From Neobacillus cucumis (GTDB lineage Bacteria > Bacillota > Bacilli > Bacillales > Cytobacillaceae): a DNA stretch of 43,208 bases. Below are positions 16,841 through 25,916 of the stretch, piece by piece. Made by a program: the position numbers and the translations under genes. Location of the stretch: contig NZ_PGVE01000098.1 of assembly GCF_002860255.1 (NCBI RefSeq), positions 1-43,208 on the forward strand, given 5' to 3'. The notes below the pieces were generated by a model. That model searched no databases. It was not told the DNA's origin and saw only the letters and a program-made list of their open reading frames with translations. Position 1 is the stretch's first letter. Every line of letters begins with the position of its first letter.

Positions 16841-16888
16841 ATTTAAGAAAAGCGGGTAGATTTAAAAGAGATAAAGGAGGGTATCCAA

Positions 16889-18268
16889 ATGATTAAACGT
16901 TCTTTGAAACAGATTTCAGAAATGGCCTCCGCCATCAATGATATTACAACATTTGCAGATATTATGATTGAAGGGGTTACCATCGATACACGAAAAATCC
17001 AGGCAGGAAATTTATTTGTACCCTTTAAAGGTGAACATGCTGACGGACATCAATATGTGGAGGAAGCGATTAAAAAAGGGGCTGCTGCGTCTCTTTGGCA
17101 AAAGGATGTTCCAAATCCCCCACAAGGCTTACCTATTTTAATTGTTGAGGACTGCCTTGTGGCATTACAGGAAATGGCGCGAAAATATCGCAAGGAATTG
17201 TCCGTAAAAGTAGTTGGTATTACTGGAAGTAATGGAAAAACAACCACAAAGGATATGACTACAAGTTTATTATCAACTCAGTATAAAGTTCAAAAGACCG
17301 AAGGGAACTATAACAACCATCTTGGCCTTCCATTAACGGTCTTAGGCTTAAGGGAAGACACCGAAATTGCTGTACTGGAGATGGGGATGAGCGGCAGAGG
17401 GGAAATTGCGTTCCTCACCAAACTTGCTTGCCCAGATGCAGTTGTCATTACCAATATCGGGGAATCTCATTTACTTGACCTTGGTTCAAGGGAAGGAATT
17501 GCTGAAGCGAAGCTGGAGATTTTACAAGGGCTGCGTGAAGGTGGACTTGCTGTTCTCCATGGGGATGAGCCGCTGTTAATGGAACGGATTTTTAAATATA
17601 AAGGAAATATCAATATTCAAACATTCGGAAGAAATGTCACGAACGATCTGTATCCAATGGATATTACGCAAATTGAGCAAGGTAATTCCTTTAAAATTAA
17701 TGCTTCCGAGACAGTCTTTGAACTGCCAGTTCTTGGTACACATAATATTTTAAACGCCCTTGCAGCCATGCTCATCGCCCACTATTTTTCCATTCCTTAC
17801 GAAAAAATGAATGCCGGCTTAGCCAACATTAAGCTTACTAATATGAGAATGGAGCTTGTTGAGGGAAAACAGGGAGAAAAGATTATCAATGATGCTTATA
17901 ATGCCAGCCCAACATCCATGATGGCTGCCATTGAATTAGTATCGAATCTCCAAGGATATAAACGGAAGATTCTAGTTCTAGGTGATATGCTTGAACTTGG
18001 ACCGAAGGAAGAACAGTACCACCTGCAAATAGGTACAGGATTAAATCGGGAAAAGATCGATTATCTATTCACTTACGGTGAGTTAGGCGGGCATATTGCT
18101 AAAGGAGCCAGCCAAGTTTTAGGTACCGATAGAGTGTTTTCTTTTAAAGATAAGACAGAACTGATTGAACAATTGAAGAGGTATGTTGACGAAACCACGC
18201 TTATACTTGTGAAAGCTTCTCGAGGTATGAGATTAGAAGAGATTGTTCAAACTTTACAAAAGAAGTAA
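16889..18268 (+). CDS. murF: UDP-MurNAc-tripeptide--D-alanyl-D-alanine ligase
   Basis: This 459-residue Mur ligase adds D-Ala-D-Ala to the UDP-MurNAc tripeptide, the last cytoplasmic step before lipid I formation. The N-terminal domain (1-90) has the MurF-typical IDTRKIQAGNLFVPFKGEH. The ATP-binding loop GITGSNGKTTTKD lies at about 110-122, followed by EGNYNNHLGLPLT and the EMGMSGRGEI region. INDAYNASPTSM is the conserved start of the C-terminal ligase domain. AAAGGAGGG precedes the ATG. The order ddl-murF is conserved in bacilli. Confidence 0.97.
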   Translation: MIKRSLKQISEMASAINDITTFADIMIEGVTIDTRKIQAGNLFVPFKGEHADGHQYVEEAIKKGAAASLWQKDVPNPPQGLPILIVEDCLVALQEMARKYRKELSVKVVGITGSNGKTTTKDMTTSLLSTQYKVQKTEGNYNNHLGLPLTVLGLREDTEIAVLEMGMSGRGEIAFLTKLACPDAVVITNIGESHLLDLGSREGIAEAKLEILQGLREGGLAVLHGDEPLLMERIFKYKGNINIQTFGRNVTNDLYPMDITQIEQGNSFKINASETVFELPVLGTHNILNALAAMLIAHYFSIPYEKMNAGLANIKLTNMRMELVEGKQGEKIINDAYNASPTSMMAAIELVSNLQGYKRKILVLGDMLELGPKEEQYHLQIGTGLNREKIDYLFTYGELGGHIAKGASQVLGTDRVFSFKDKTELIEQLKRYVDETTLILVKASRGMRLEEIVQTLQKK

Positions 18269-18288
18269 AGGATTTGGCAGGTGAGAAT

Positions 18289-18993
18289 ATGATTGGCTGC
18301 TTACTTATCCATGGTTTTACAGGTGCTCCTTATGAAGTAGAGCCACTGGCTGATTTTTTAAAGGAACGAACCGATTGGAAGTTTAGTGTTCCTACCTTGC
18401 CGGGACATGGTGTTCCCGGTTCCTTGAAAGGAGTCCAATATCACGAGTGGATCGACTACGCGGAAGCCGAATTGACGAAACTAATTGATACCTGTGATGA
18501 AGTATATGTGATTGGTTTTTCAATGGGTGGGATGATAGCCAGCTATCTCGCTGCCAAGTATCCTGTGGAAAAGCTTATTCTATTGAGTGCCGCGGCTTAT
18601 TATCTTAATCCGAAGCAATTAGCCATTGATATTCAAGAAATGGTTAAAGATTCCCTGCAAGGAAACTTAAGAGCTAATGAATTATTTCTCCGTTATAAAA
18701 GAAAAATAATAGAAACACCCTTTGCGGCAACTTTGCAGTTCCGTAGACTTGTTTCTTTTATTAAACCTCTATTGCATCAGGTAAATGTACCCACCTTTAT
18801 TGCACAAGGGGAATCTGACGGGATTGTGCCGCCTAAAAGTGCTGAATATTTATTCCAGACCATAAGTGCAAAGCAGAAAAAACTTTCCTATATCAAACAT
18901 TCCAAGCATCTCATATGCCACTGTGAGGAACGGGATTCCCTGTTTTCTCAAGTTTTTGACTTTTTAATGGAGAAAAAAACTGTAAAGGATTGA
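18289..18993 (+). CDS. Alpha/beta hydrolase, carboxylesterase-like
   Basis: This 234-residue protein has a complete alpha/beta-hydrolase triad: Ser78 in GFSMGG, Asp177 in GESDGIVPP and His207 in SKHLICH. The oxyanion HGFTG motif lies at 8-12. Overall it resembles the Est30-type carboxylesterases and monoacylglycerol lipase-like enzymes of bacilli. ATG at 18289 is preceded by AGGTGA; an in-frame TTG at 18274, five codons earlier, follows AAAGG and is a real alternative. It begins 20 bases after murF and is probably cotranscribed with it. The physiological ester substrate is unknown. Confidence 0.85.
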   Translation: MIGCLLIHGFTGAPYEVEPLADFLKERTDWKFSVPTLPGHGVPGSLKGVQYHEWIDYAEAELTKLIDTCDEVYVIGFSMGGMIASYLAAKYPVEKLILLSAAAYYLNPKQLAIDIQEMVKDSLQGNLRANELFLRYKRKIIETPFAATLQFRRLVSFIKPLLHQVNVPTFIAQGESDGIVPPKSAEYLFQTISAKQKKLSYIKHSKHLICHCEERDSLFSQVFDFLMEKKTVKD

Positions 18994-19016
18994 AAATGGT
19001 TTAAAAGATGTATTTA

Positions 19017-19045
19017 TTGCAAATTAATAGTAACAGTGGTATGAT
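19017..19045 (+). promoter_or_regulatory. cshA: Promoter of cshA
   Basis: TTGCAA (19017-19022) and TATGAT (19040-19045) are spaced by exactly 17 bases. Transcription should begin near 19052 and leave a leader of about 160 bases before cshA. Confidence 0.6.
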
Positions 19046-19076
19046 ATTCATCAACGTGTCTAAAGAACGATGAATG

Positions 19077-19109
19077 AAGGCATACTCTTTTGGAGAATGT
19101 CTTTTTTTT
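19077..19109 (+). terminator. cshA: Terminator-like hairpin within the cshA leader
   Basis: AAGGCATACTC (19077-19087) pairs with GAGAATGTCTT (about 19093-19103), allowing a G-U pair and one mismatch, and is followed by eight T residues (19102-19109). It lies downstream of the promoter but about 100 bases upstream of the coding sequence, so it would act as an attenuator. Alternatively, it terminates transcripts from murF and the hydrolase gene. Confidence 0.65.
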
Positions 19110-19213
19110 GGTAAAATAATGAAGTGACAATTACCGCATTTTGATGCGTATGTTTGTATATTCAGCACTTATATACCAAATATTTTTTATATAGATGAAG
19201 GAGAATGAAAACA

Positions 19214-20701
19214 TTGACAAAGTTTGAAGATTTAGGCCTAAGTCAGGTTACTTTAAAAGCTGTACTCAAAATGGGTTTTGAGGAAGCTACACCAATCCAA
19301 TCTGAGACGATTCCGTTGGGGCTAAAAGGTATAGATTTGATCGGGCAAGCTCAAACAGGAACAGGTAAAACAGCTGCTTTTGGAATTCCGTTGGTGGAAA
19401 AGGTTGATACAAAAAAGGATGCTATCCAAGGAATTATTATTGCGCCTACTCGTGAGTTAGCGATCCAAGTTTCAGAAGAACTTTATAAAATTGGGGCAGG
19501 AAAAAGAGTTCGTGTTCTGCCAATTTATGGTGGACAGGATATCAGCCGCCAAATCCGTTCATTAAAGAAAGCACCACATATTATTGTTGGAACCCCTGGA
19601 CGTGTTCTAGACCATATTAATCGTAAGACAATGCGTCTTGATACCGTTAATACGGTTATTCTTGATGAAGCGGATGAAATGTTGAATATGGGATTCATTG
19701 AAGATATTGAATCCATCCTTGCTTCAACCCCTGCAGAGCGCCAAACACTATTGTTCTCTGCGACAATGCCAGCTCCAATTCAAAGAATGGCAGAAAAGTT
19801 CATGAAGGACCCGCAAATTGTTCGTGTAAAAGCGAAAGAAATGACCGTTCCTTTAATTGAACAATATTACCTTGAAGTGCAAGAGAGAAATAAATTTGAT
19901 GTATTAACAAGACTTCTTGATATTCAATCACCGGAACTTGCGATTATATTCGGCCGGACAAAACGCCGCGTTGATGAATTATCTGAAGCATTAAATTTAA
20001 GAGGCTATACAGCTGAAGGGATTCATGGTGATTTAAGCCAGGCGAAGCGTCTTCAAGTTCTTCGGAAATTTAAAGAAGGTACTATTGATGTACTTGTTGC
20101 AACAGACGTTGCTGCAAGGGGACTCGATATTTCTGGTGTAACACATGTGTATAACTTTGATATTCCACAAGACCCGGAGAGCTACGTTCACCGGATCGGC
20201 CGTACAGGTCGTGCTGGAAAAACGGGTGTAGCGATGACGTTCATTACACCACGTGAAAAATCTTATCTTTCTGTTGTTGAAAAAACAACCAAACGGAAGA
20301 TGGAACGCATGAAAGCTCCTACATTGGATGAGGCTTTGGAAGGTCAACAACGCGCGGTAGTAGATAAAATTACTCAGACCATTGAATCGAACAACCTTCA
20401 TTATTATAAAGCAGCGGCTGAAGAGTTGCTTGAAGCTAATGATGCTTCAACAGTTGTAGCTGCTGTGTTAAAAATGTTAACGAAAGAGCCGGATACTACT
20501 CCAGTTAAATTAACCGAAGAGGCTCCACTTCCACAAAAACGCGAAAGAAAGCAGTTTGACCGTGGAGACCGCAGAAGAAGAGATGACTCAAGAGGCGGCT
20601 CTTATGACCGTAACCGTAAAAAGGCGCCAGTAAAACCTAGAAGCGGTGAAAAGAGAACGGGCGGCAAGACATCAAAACCAAGAAGTTATAATCACCAATA
20701 A
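19214..20701 (+). CDS. cshA: DEAD-box RNA helicase CshA
   Basis: This 495-residue RNA helicase acts in RNA decay with the degradosome and in ribosome assembly, especially in the cold. Helicase motifs appear in order: ATPIQ (Q motif), AQTGTGKT (Walker A), PTRELA, LDEADEM (DEAD box), SATMP, VATDVAARGLDI and HRIGRTGRAG. The C-terminus is basic and rich in Arg, Gly and Asp (RGDRRRRDDSRGGSYDRNR), the usual RNA-binding tail. TTG at 19214 aligns with known CshA starts and lies 10 bases after AAGGAG; ATG at 19205 is only one base from that site. In B. subtilis ydbS follows; here a block of extra genes intervenes. Confidence 0.95.
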   Translation: MTKFEDLGLSQVTLKAVLKMGFEEATPIQSETIPLGLKGIDLIGQAQTGTGKTAAFGIPLVEKVDTKKDAIQGIIIAPTRELAIQVSEELYKIGAGKRVRVLPIYGGQDISRQIRSLKKAPHIIVGTPGRVLDHINRKTMRLDTVNTVILDEADEMLNMGFIEDIESILASTPAERQTLLFSATMPAPIQRMAEKFMKDPQIVRVKAKEMTVPLIEQYYLEVQERNKFDVLTRLLDIQSPELAIIFGRTKRRVDELSEALNLRGYTAEGIHGDLSQAKRLQVLRKFKEGTIDVLVATDVAARGLDISGVTHVYNFDIPQDPESYVHRIGRTGRAGKTGVAMTFITPREKSYLSVVEKTTKRKMERMKAPTLDEALEGQQRAVVDKITQTIESNNLHYYKAAAEELLEANDASTVVAAVLKMLTKEPDTTPVKLTEEAPLPQKRERKQFDRGDRRRRDDSRGGSYDRNRKKAPVKPRSGEKRTGGKTSKPRSYNHQ

Positions 20702-20704
20702 ATG

Positions 20705-20737
20705 AAAAAGAGCAAGGACCACGTCCTTGCTCTTTTA
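20705..20737. terminator. Bidirectional terminator between cshA and the germination operon
   Basis: AAAGAGCAAGGAC (about 20707-20719) pairs perfectly with GTCCTTGCTCTTT (20723-20735), flanked by A and T runs on both sides, and can serve both converging genes. Confidence 0.85.
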
Positions 20738-21853
20738 CGTGTTTTTCTGAATTTCGTTCATTGACTTTTTCTTTACATATTTTTTTATCGTATCCATAAG
20801 TAAATAAAGGAATGGGATCATCTCCACACAGTAGGCAAAGGTAGGCCATGAGTGTTCATAAACATCCACAAGATTAGCAAAGTTCTCAGCCAATGTGATA
20901 GACATGGACACCACAACAGCCGCTAAAGAAAACGTCAAGGGTCTGTAATCATTTAGCTTTAATAGCTGAGCAAGGATTTGAACAGCCAGATAAAAGAAAA
21001 AACTAATTTTGATGTAAACCATGGTAGACCACACGGCAATTAAGAGAGGATCTAAGTTCTCAATAAAATCGGCGATTCGAATGAAACGAACCATCTCTAA
21101 TATCGGGAAAGATAAATGAGCCGTTAGATTCGGACCAAAAAGAAGTAATAAGAAAGCAATGTATAGGATAATCAGGCTAACGTTAAAAAATAAAGCAATA
21201 AAAATGGACTTTAAAGTTTTTTCTTTTTCCATAAAATAGGGGAAAATGAAAATAAACAAGCCCACCTCACAGAAAAAGGGAGAAATAAAGTAACTTCCCT
21301 GGAGAATACCATGGAAATTATGATTAGTTATAAAAGCAATCGAGCGTTCCCATCGTAGTTCTTTACCCACAAAAAAAGTGTTTAAAAGAATGACGGAGAT
21401 GGTTATAAAAAATAAACCCTGAGCTGATCGAAAGATTGTTAGGATACCTAAACGAGAGACAATAGCAACTGCCAAACCGAAGATGATCCCGATGGCCCAA
21501 ATAGGGGTTTCTGGAAGATAGACTTGGGTAATGAAGTCCTCATATTCTCTTAATATAAAGGCGCTGCCATGAAGACAAAAAAAGAACATAGTCCCCATTA
21601 ATAGCAGATGAATCCAGTAAGGAAATATTTCCTTTCCATAGGAAACAATAAATTCATTTGGCCTCCTTTTGGCCAGTTTTATAGAAATTAGCGCTTGGAT
21701 CACACCGCTTAAACCACCAATACAAATAACAATTAAAGAATCATACTGTGTCATTTTAACGAGTTGGACCGAAGAAAAGCCTACAAATGTGGAGTAGAAA
21801 AATAGAATTAAAAAAAGGGTGATTTGGCTTTGTGAGATTCCCTCTGTTTTCAA
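20735..21853 (-). CDS. Spore germinant receptor B subunit (GerAB/YfkT type permease)
   Basis: This 372-residue protein with ten predicted membrane helices belongs to the spore germination B family, related to APC amino acid transporters, which forms the germinant-binding part of GerA-type receptors in the spore inner membrane. ISQSQITLFLILFFYST at the N-terminus is typical. The start is TTG with AGGTGA 8 bases upstream. It is the last gene of a minus-strand operon ordered A, C, small protein, B, the same order as yfkQ-yfkR-yfkS-yfkT of B. subtilis. The germinant is unknown. Forespore expression is expected from the family. Confidence 0.92.
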   Translation of the reverse strand: MKTEGISQSQITLFLILFFYSTFVGFSSVQLVKMTQYDSLIVICIGGLSGVIQALISIKLAKRRPNEFIVSYGKEIFPYWIHLLLMGTMFFFCLHGSAFILREYEDFITQVYLPETPIWAIGIIFGLAVAIVSRLGILTIFRSAQGLFFITISVILLNTFFVGKELRWERSIAFITNHNFHGILQGSYFISPFFCEVGLFIFIFPYFMEKEKTLKSIFIALFFNVSLIILYIAFLLLLFGPNLTAHLSFPILEMVRFIRIADFIENLDPLLIAVWSTMVYIKISFFFYLAVQILAQLLKLNDYRPLTFSLAAVVVSMSITLAENFANLVDVYEHSWPTFAYCVEMIPFLYLLMDTIKKYVKKKSMNEIQKNT

Positions 21854-21864
21854 CTTTACTTCAC

Positions 21865-22083
21865 CTAACTTATTATTTTGGTTTGCAGCGGTTTAAACAG
21901 GAATTCAATGAAGTCATTGGGATTCAGACTATATTTAAAAAGGTACGTAAAAATACAATAAAAGAAAGAAACTCCCATGATACAAAAAACAAAGAAGTAC
22001 GTCCTTTTTTTTCGGTTTCGGTTCTTAAGGAAATTCCATTCATAAAAAAAGATAATGGAAAAAACGAGAATGATAAAAATCAT
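21865..22083 (-). CDS. Small membrane protein of the germination operon (YfkS position)
   Basis: This 72-residue protein has two hydrophobic segments, about 1-14 and 27-47, separated by a basic stretch (LKNRNRKKR). ATG at 22083 overlaps the GerC stop codon as ATGA (22080-22083), with AAAGGA 9 bases upstream; a TTG further upstream is less likely. Its place between the C and B subunits matches yfkS in B. subtilis, a little-studied gene. The tight overlap argues that it is a real, cotranslated component of the receptor locus and not a chance reading frame. Confidence 0.75.
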   Translation of the reverse strand: MIFIILVFSIIFFYEWNFLKNRNRKKRTYFFVFCIMGVSFFYCIFTYLFKYSLNPNDFIEFLFKPLQTKIIS

Positions 22084-23243
22084 GAGCTTAGTTCCTTTGT
22101 CCAAAATGGGTTATTTTCAGTACCCCTGCGTTTTATTTTAAGATCCACATAAACGTTTATTTTAACTTGATCTTTATATATGGACGACCAATTTCCTTTT
22201 GCTTTTTTCCATATTTTTGGCTTGCTCCATGATAAATATTCACCAAACTGAAATGCGTCGGTACCTGCTTTTTTAGTCATTAAAAGAGCCGCTTTAATCC
22301 TGTTTTCAATATCTCTTTCAGCTATCAATTCTAATTTTCTGATATTACTTTCCCGGCTTAAATCGATGGTCGAGTCCGATTCTGAAAGATCATCTTCTAC
22401 ATTGATGTGAATATCAAACGTGTAAGGTTCCTTTTTTGATGGACGAATTTTTGTTTTTGCTGTTATTACGGATAAGTTAATGTCTTTATGATCAGTAGGT
22501 GATTTAATGGTTACAAGTGCCCGTATAATCGTGTTGCGCAGCCACAAGGCCCCTCGTCCTTCATAAGTAGATAATTTACCCACCATTTTGTAATTTTTGA
22601 ATAAGGCGATCCCATCCGTGCCCACCCAAACAGCCTTCTTTCCATTTTCACTAACCATTTTACGTTTCCCGACCTTTAAAATACTAACAGCCATATCACC
22701 ATTTACTGTTTCAAAAAAGTCCTTAGGTGTTGTTAATAAAGCAATTTGGCTTCTGCTGAACCCTGATAGGATTCTTGATTGTGAGCGTTCAAAGGCTGGG
22801 ACCATATTAATAATGTCTTTTGCCTTCCCTGGGGCTACAAACATAGCTAAATTGATATTTAGGCTTGGCTCGCGAATGATAAATTCTAGTATTTTTGTAA
22901 TTCCTTCTCTGGCCATTCCATTCCCAATAATCACAACCTTTGTTTGTCCAAAACTAATTCTTCTGGGTATATCAACCTGCATTTTATGAAAGGCCTGTGA
23001 GATATTTACACCTGAATAGGTTAAAGTTGAGTATGGTTTTCCTGATGTCTCGGAACTTCCGGATTGGCCTGTAGCCATTCGATTTGGAAGTGGAAAGGTT
23101 AAGGTTACGTCAATATTTCCACCTTTACCTTTATCCACCAATATGGTTGTAACAAAGGCTCGTTCATTTATTTCTACACGAGACCAGCATCCTGATAGAA
23201 AAAGCATGCTTATAACTATCGAAAAAATGAAAACTTTTTTCAA
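22080..23243 (-). CDS. Spore germinant receptor C subunit, Ger(x)C lipoprotein
   Basis: This 387-residue lipoprotein has a signal peptide ending in the lipobox LSGC (Cys19), directly followed by WSRVEINERAF, typical for Ger(x)C proteins. It is the C subunit of a GerA-type receptor, anchored on the outer face of the spore inner membrane. GISQAFHKMQVDIPRRI and FGQTKVVIIG are family segments in the N-terminal domain. Its start overlaps the A-subunit stop by 4 bases (23240-23243) and its stop overlaps the small gene start by 4 bases. Confidence 0.93.
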   Translation of the reverse strand: MKKVFIFSIVISMLFLSGCWSRVEINERAFVTTILVDKGKGGNIDVTLTFPLPNRMATGQSGSSETSGKPYSTLTYSGVNISQAFHKMQVDIPRRISFGQTKVVIIGNGMAREGITKILEFIIREPSLNINLAMFVAPGKAKDIINMVPAFERSQSRILSGFSRSQIALLTTPKDFFETVNGDMAVSILKVGKRKMVSENGKKAVWVGTDGIALFKNYKMVGKLSTYEGRGALWLRNTIIRALVTIKSPTDHKDINLSVITAKTKIRPSKKEPYTFDIHINVEDDLSESDSTIDLSRESNIRKLELIAERDIENRIKAALLMTKKAGTDAFQFGEYLSWSKPKIWKKAKGNWSSIYKDQVKINVYVDLKIKRRGTENNPFWTKELSS

Positions 23244-24784
23244 TCTTCATTCTCCTCCGTAAATGGATACTTGAGATTAGACCTATTTGGATCTTTTGTT
23301 CCAACGAACGAAGGACGACGTTTCATTAACCACCAAGGGGCTCTCAAAAAGTTATCCTTCAAATCACTAACGCGTAATGGTGCAATAGGTGTAAGGTAGG
23401 GCATTCCAAAAGAACGAAGGTGGACCAAATGAACATAAATAAGAAGACAGCCGATCATCAAACCAAACATGCCAAAGGTACCCGATAAGATCATAATCGG
23501 AAAACGAAGCAGACGAAGGGAAAAACCCAAATCGAAATAAGGTACAATAAAGGAGGCAATCCCTGTAAAAGATACGATAATGACCATTGGCGCTGAAACG
23601 ATTCCTGCTTGAACCGCCGCTTGCCCAATAACTAATGCACCTAAAATGCTGATAGCCTGTCCAATGGCTTTTGGTACCCGCAGTCCTGCTTCTCTTAAGG
23701 CTTCAAAGGTTAGTTCCATCATAAGCGCTTCAACCATTGCTGGAAATGGGACTAAATCCCTTGCGGCTGCCACGCTCAATAACAAATCGGATGGAATCAT
23801 CACTGGATGAAAGGTAGTCACCGCAATATAGAACGATGGAAACAGCAGGGATATAACTAAAAAAGGCATTCTCAGCCATCGGACAAAATTGGCGAAGATA
23901 TATCGTTGATAATAATCCTCCGGTGATTGAAGAAACATAGTAAAAGTAACCGGTACAATAAGAGGGATAGGGGTTCCATCGACAAAAATTACTACTCTTC
24001 CTTCCAGCAAGGCTGCAGCGACTACATCCGGACGCTCTGTTTTTTGTGATTGTGGAAAGGGCGACAGGGGAAAATCATCAATATTTTCTTCAATATAACT
24101 GCTTCCTAATACACCATCCATTTGGATACGGCCAATCCGCTGTCTCACTTCTTCAATGAGTTCTTCTTTGCATATCCCCTCCATGTAACCAATGACTACT
24201 TTGGTTTTCGTCAGCTTACCAAGTAACTGCTGTTCCATTTTTAAAGTGGGAGACTTGATTTTTCTTCGGATCAAGGTAAGGTTGGTATGGATATCCTCAA
24301 CAAATGCTTCTCTCGGTCCTCTTATCACATTTTCGTTGGCCGGCTCACTGATGGCTCTTTTTTCAAATTTCTTCAATGGGAAGGCAAGCATCCTCGGGTC
24401 GCCTTCAATAAATATTAGTATATTTCCATCGAGAACTAGCTCTACGGCCTTCTGCATATCTGTCAGTAGATTGCTTGAGATGGAGCTGATCAATTTTAAT
24501 TCAAGTAAATTATGAATGAGCTCTTTATGCGAGCTTGCAAAATCCTTCGATACAATATAGGAAAGGACCTGCTCATCGAATAAGGTTTCATCGACCATTT
24601 CCTGGACGTAAACAATTCCGCACCGAGTTTTATTAGCAGCTAATTCATAGACTGTGATATCTGAACACTGGTTAAATGATTGCTTAAGCCATTTATAGCG
24701 GACATCAAAATCTTCTCCCAAAAAAACCTGTTCGGCGGAAGCCTTGTTTTGATTTTGCTTTTTTTCTTTTGAGAAAAAGGGCAT
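23240..24784 (-). CDS. Spore germinant receptor A subunit (GerAA/YfkQ type)
   Basis: This 514-residue protein has the GerA-family layout: a large hydrophilic N-terminal domain (about 20-280), then four to five membrane segments, and a hydrophilic tail. Recognisable segments are GPREAFVEDIHTNLTLIRRKI (about 155-175), YMEGICKEELIEEVRQRI, EGRVVIFVDGTPIPLIVP and FPAMVEALMMELTFEALREAGLRVP. It forms the oligomeric channel part of the receptor that responds to nutrients in the dormant spore. It is the first gene of the operon, divergent from uvsE across an 121-base gap. Confidence 0.95.
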   Translation of the reverse strand: MPFFSKEKKQNQNKASAEQVFLGEDFDVRYKWLKQSFNQCSDITVYELAANKTRCGIVYVQEMVDETLFDEQVLSYIVSKDFASSHKELIHNLLELKLISSISSNLLTDMQKAVELVLDGNILIFIEGDPRMLAFPLKKFEKRAISEPANENVIRGPREAFVEDIHTNLTLIRRKIKSPTLKMEQQLLGKLTKTKVVIGYMEGICKEELIEEVRQRIGRIQMDGVLGSSYIEENIDDFPLSPFPQSQKTERPDVVAAALLEGRVVIFVDGTPIPLIVPVTFTMFLQSPEDYYQRYIFANFVRWLRMPFLVISLLFPSFYIAVTTFHPVMIPSDLLLSVAAARDLVPFPAMVEALMMELTFEALREAGLRVPKAIGQAISILGALVIGQAAVQAGIVSAPMVIIVSFTGIASFIVPYFDLGFSLRLLRFPIMILSGTFGMFGLMIGCLLIYVHLVHLRSFGMPYLTPIAPLRVSDLKDNFLRAPWWLMKRRPSFVGTKDPNRSNLKYPFTEENED

Positions 24785-24905
24785 GGTGTTTCACTCTCTC
24801 CACAGTACTTTTTATTAGACTTCCCTATAAAGAGAAAATAATTTGTAGTGGATTAAGACTAAGAAGGGGAAAATGATTATATCGACTAAAGCAGGGGTGG
24901 AAGAT

Positions 24906-25868
24906 ATGATTGTGAAACTCGGGTATGTTGCTATGAGTGTTGAACTGCAGCAGGCATCTCCCTCTCAAACTATGACATTTTCCCAATTTTCAAAGATTAA
25001 AGACCGGGAAGCAGCCATTCGTAAATTAGAGAGAATAGCTCAATCTAATTTAGAGAATTGTTTGCGGCTATTAAAGCATAATGTAGGGAATGATATTCAA
25101 TTTTTCCGATTTAGTTCACGGCTGATTCCACTGGCTAACCACGAGGAGTTACAAGAGTGGAACTATATGAAACCGCTTAGAGAAACACTAGCAAAATTGG
25201 CTGATTTTTTAAAAGAGCATCCAATGAGAATTGACTTTCATCCCGATCATTTTGTGGTGCTGAATTCATTGGATAAAGAGATATTAAAAAATTCTCTAAA
25301 GACATTATGGATGCACGAGGCTCTTTTGAAGGGGATGGACATAAATCCGGAGCATCGCTGTGTCCTTCATGTTGGCGGGGGGTATGAGGATAAGGAAAAG
25401 GCCTTGGAACAGTTTATTTATAATTGGGGATATATAAAGCCGGATATTCAAAGGATAATTATGTTAGAAAATGATGATACGACTTTTACGCTTAAGGATA
25501 CGTTGTATCTTTGCGAGAAGTTAGGGATTCCAATGGTGTTTGATTACCATCACCATCTTGCCAATCATAAAGAGGAAGATTGGGTGTCCGATTGGGAACG
25601 AGTGGTTTCCACTTGGAGTCACTCGCCCCTTCCAGTAAAGATGCATATTTCCAGTCCTCGCTCTGATAAGGAGTTTAGAGCGCATGCTGATCATGTAGAT
25701 CCAGAGATGTTTATGACGTTTTTGAATGAAGTGAAGGGCAGTGTACCAGAGATTCATTGTATGATTGAGGCTAAACAAAAGGATGCCGCGCTGTTTCAAT
25801 TGGTTAGAGATTTAAAGGAGCATGGAGGATTTAAATGGCTGGATCAGACTAATTTTGTGGTGGAATAG
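24906..25868 (+). CDS. uvsE: UV damage endonuclease UvsE
   Basis: This 320-residue TIM-barrel enzyme nicks DNA 5' of UV photoproducts, starting an alternative excision repair; the B. subtilis homologue is YwjD. Family segments are FRFSSRLIPLANH (about 73-85), RIDFHPDHFVVL, HVGGGYEDKEKALEQF, MLENDDTTFT, VFDYHHHLANH, KMHISSPRSDKEFRAHADHV and MIEAKQKD; the histidines and acidic residues there bind the metal ions. ATG at 24906 matches the homologous N-terminus (MIVKLGYVA); an in-frame ATG at 24873, 11 codons earlier, is possible. Together with the SASP gene it fits UV resistance of spores. Confidence 0.92.
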   Translation: MIVKLGYVAMSVELQQASPSQTMTFSQFSKIKDREAAIRKLERIAQSNLENCLRLLKHNVGNDIQFFRFSSRLIPLANHEELQEWNYMKPLRETLAKLADFLKEHPMRIDFHPDHFVVLNSLDKEILKNSLKTLWMHEALLKGMDINPEHRCVLHVGGGYEDKEKALEQFIYNWGYIKPDIQRIIMLENDDTTFTLKDTLYLCEKLGIPMVFDYHHHLANHKEEDWVSDWERVVSTWSHSPLPVKMHISSPRSDKEFRAHADHVDPEMFMTFLNEVKGSVPEIHCMIEAKQKDAALFQLVRDLKEHGGFKWLDQTNFVVE

Positions 25869-25916
25869 AGCGATGAGGTGAACTTGAACTTACTGGATCA
25901 TTTAAGTTTTGAAGAC

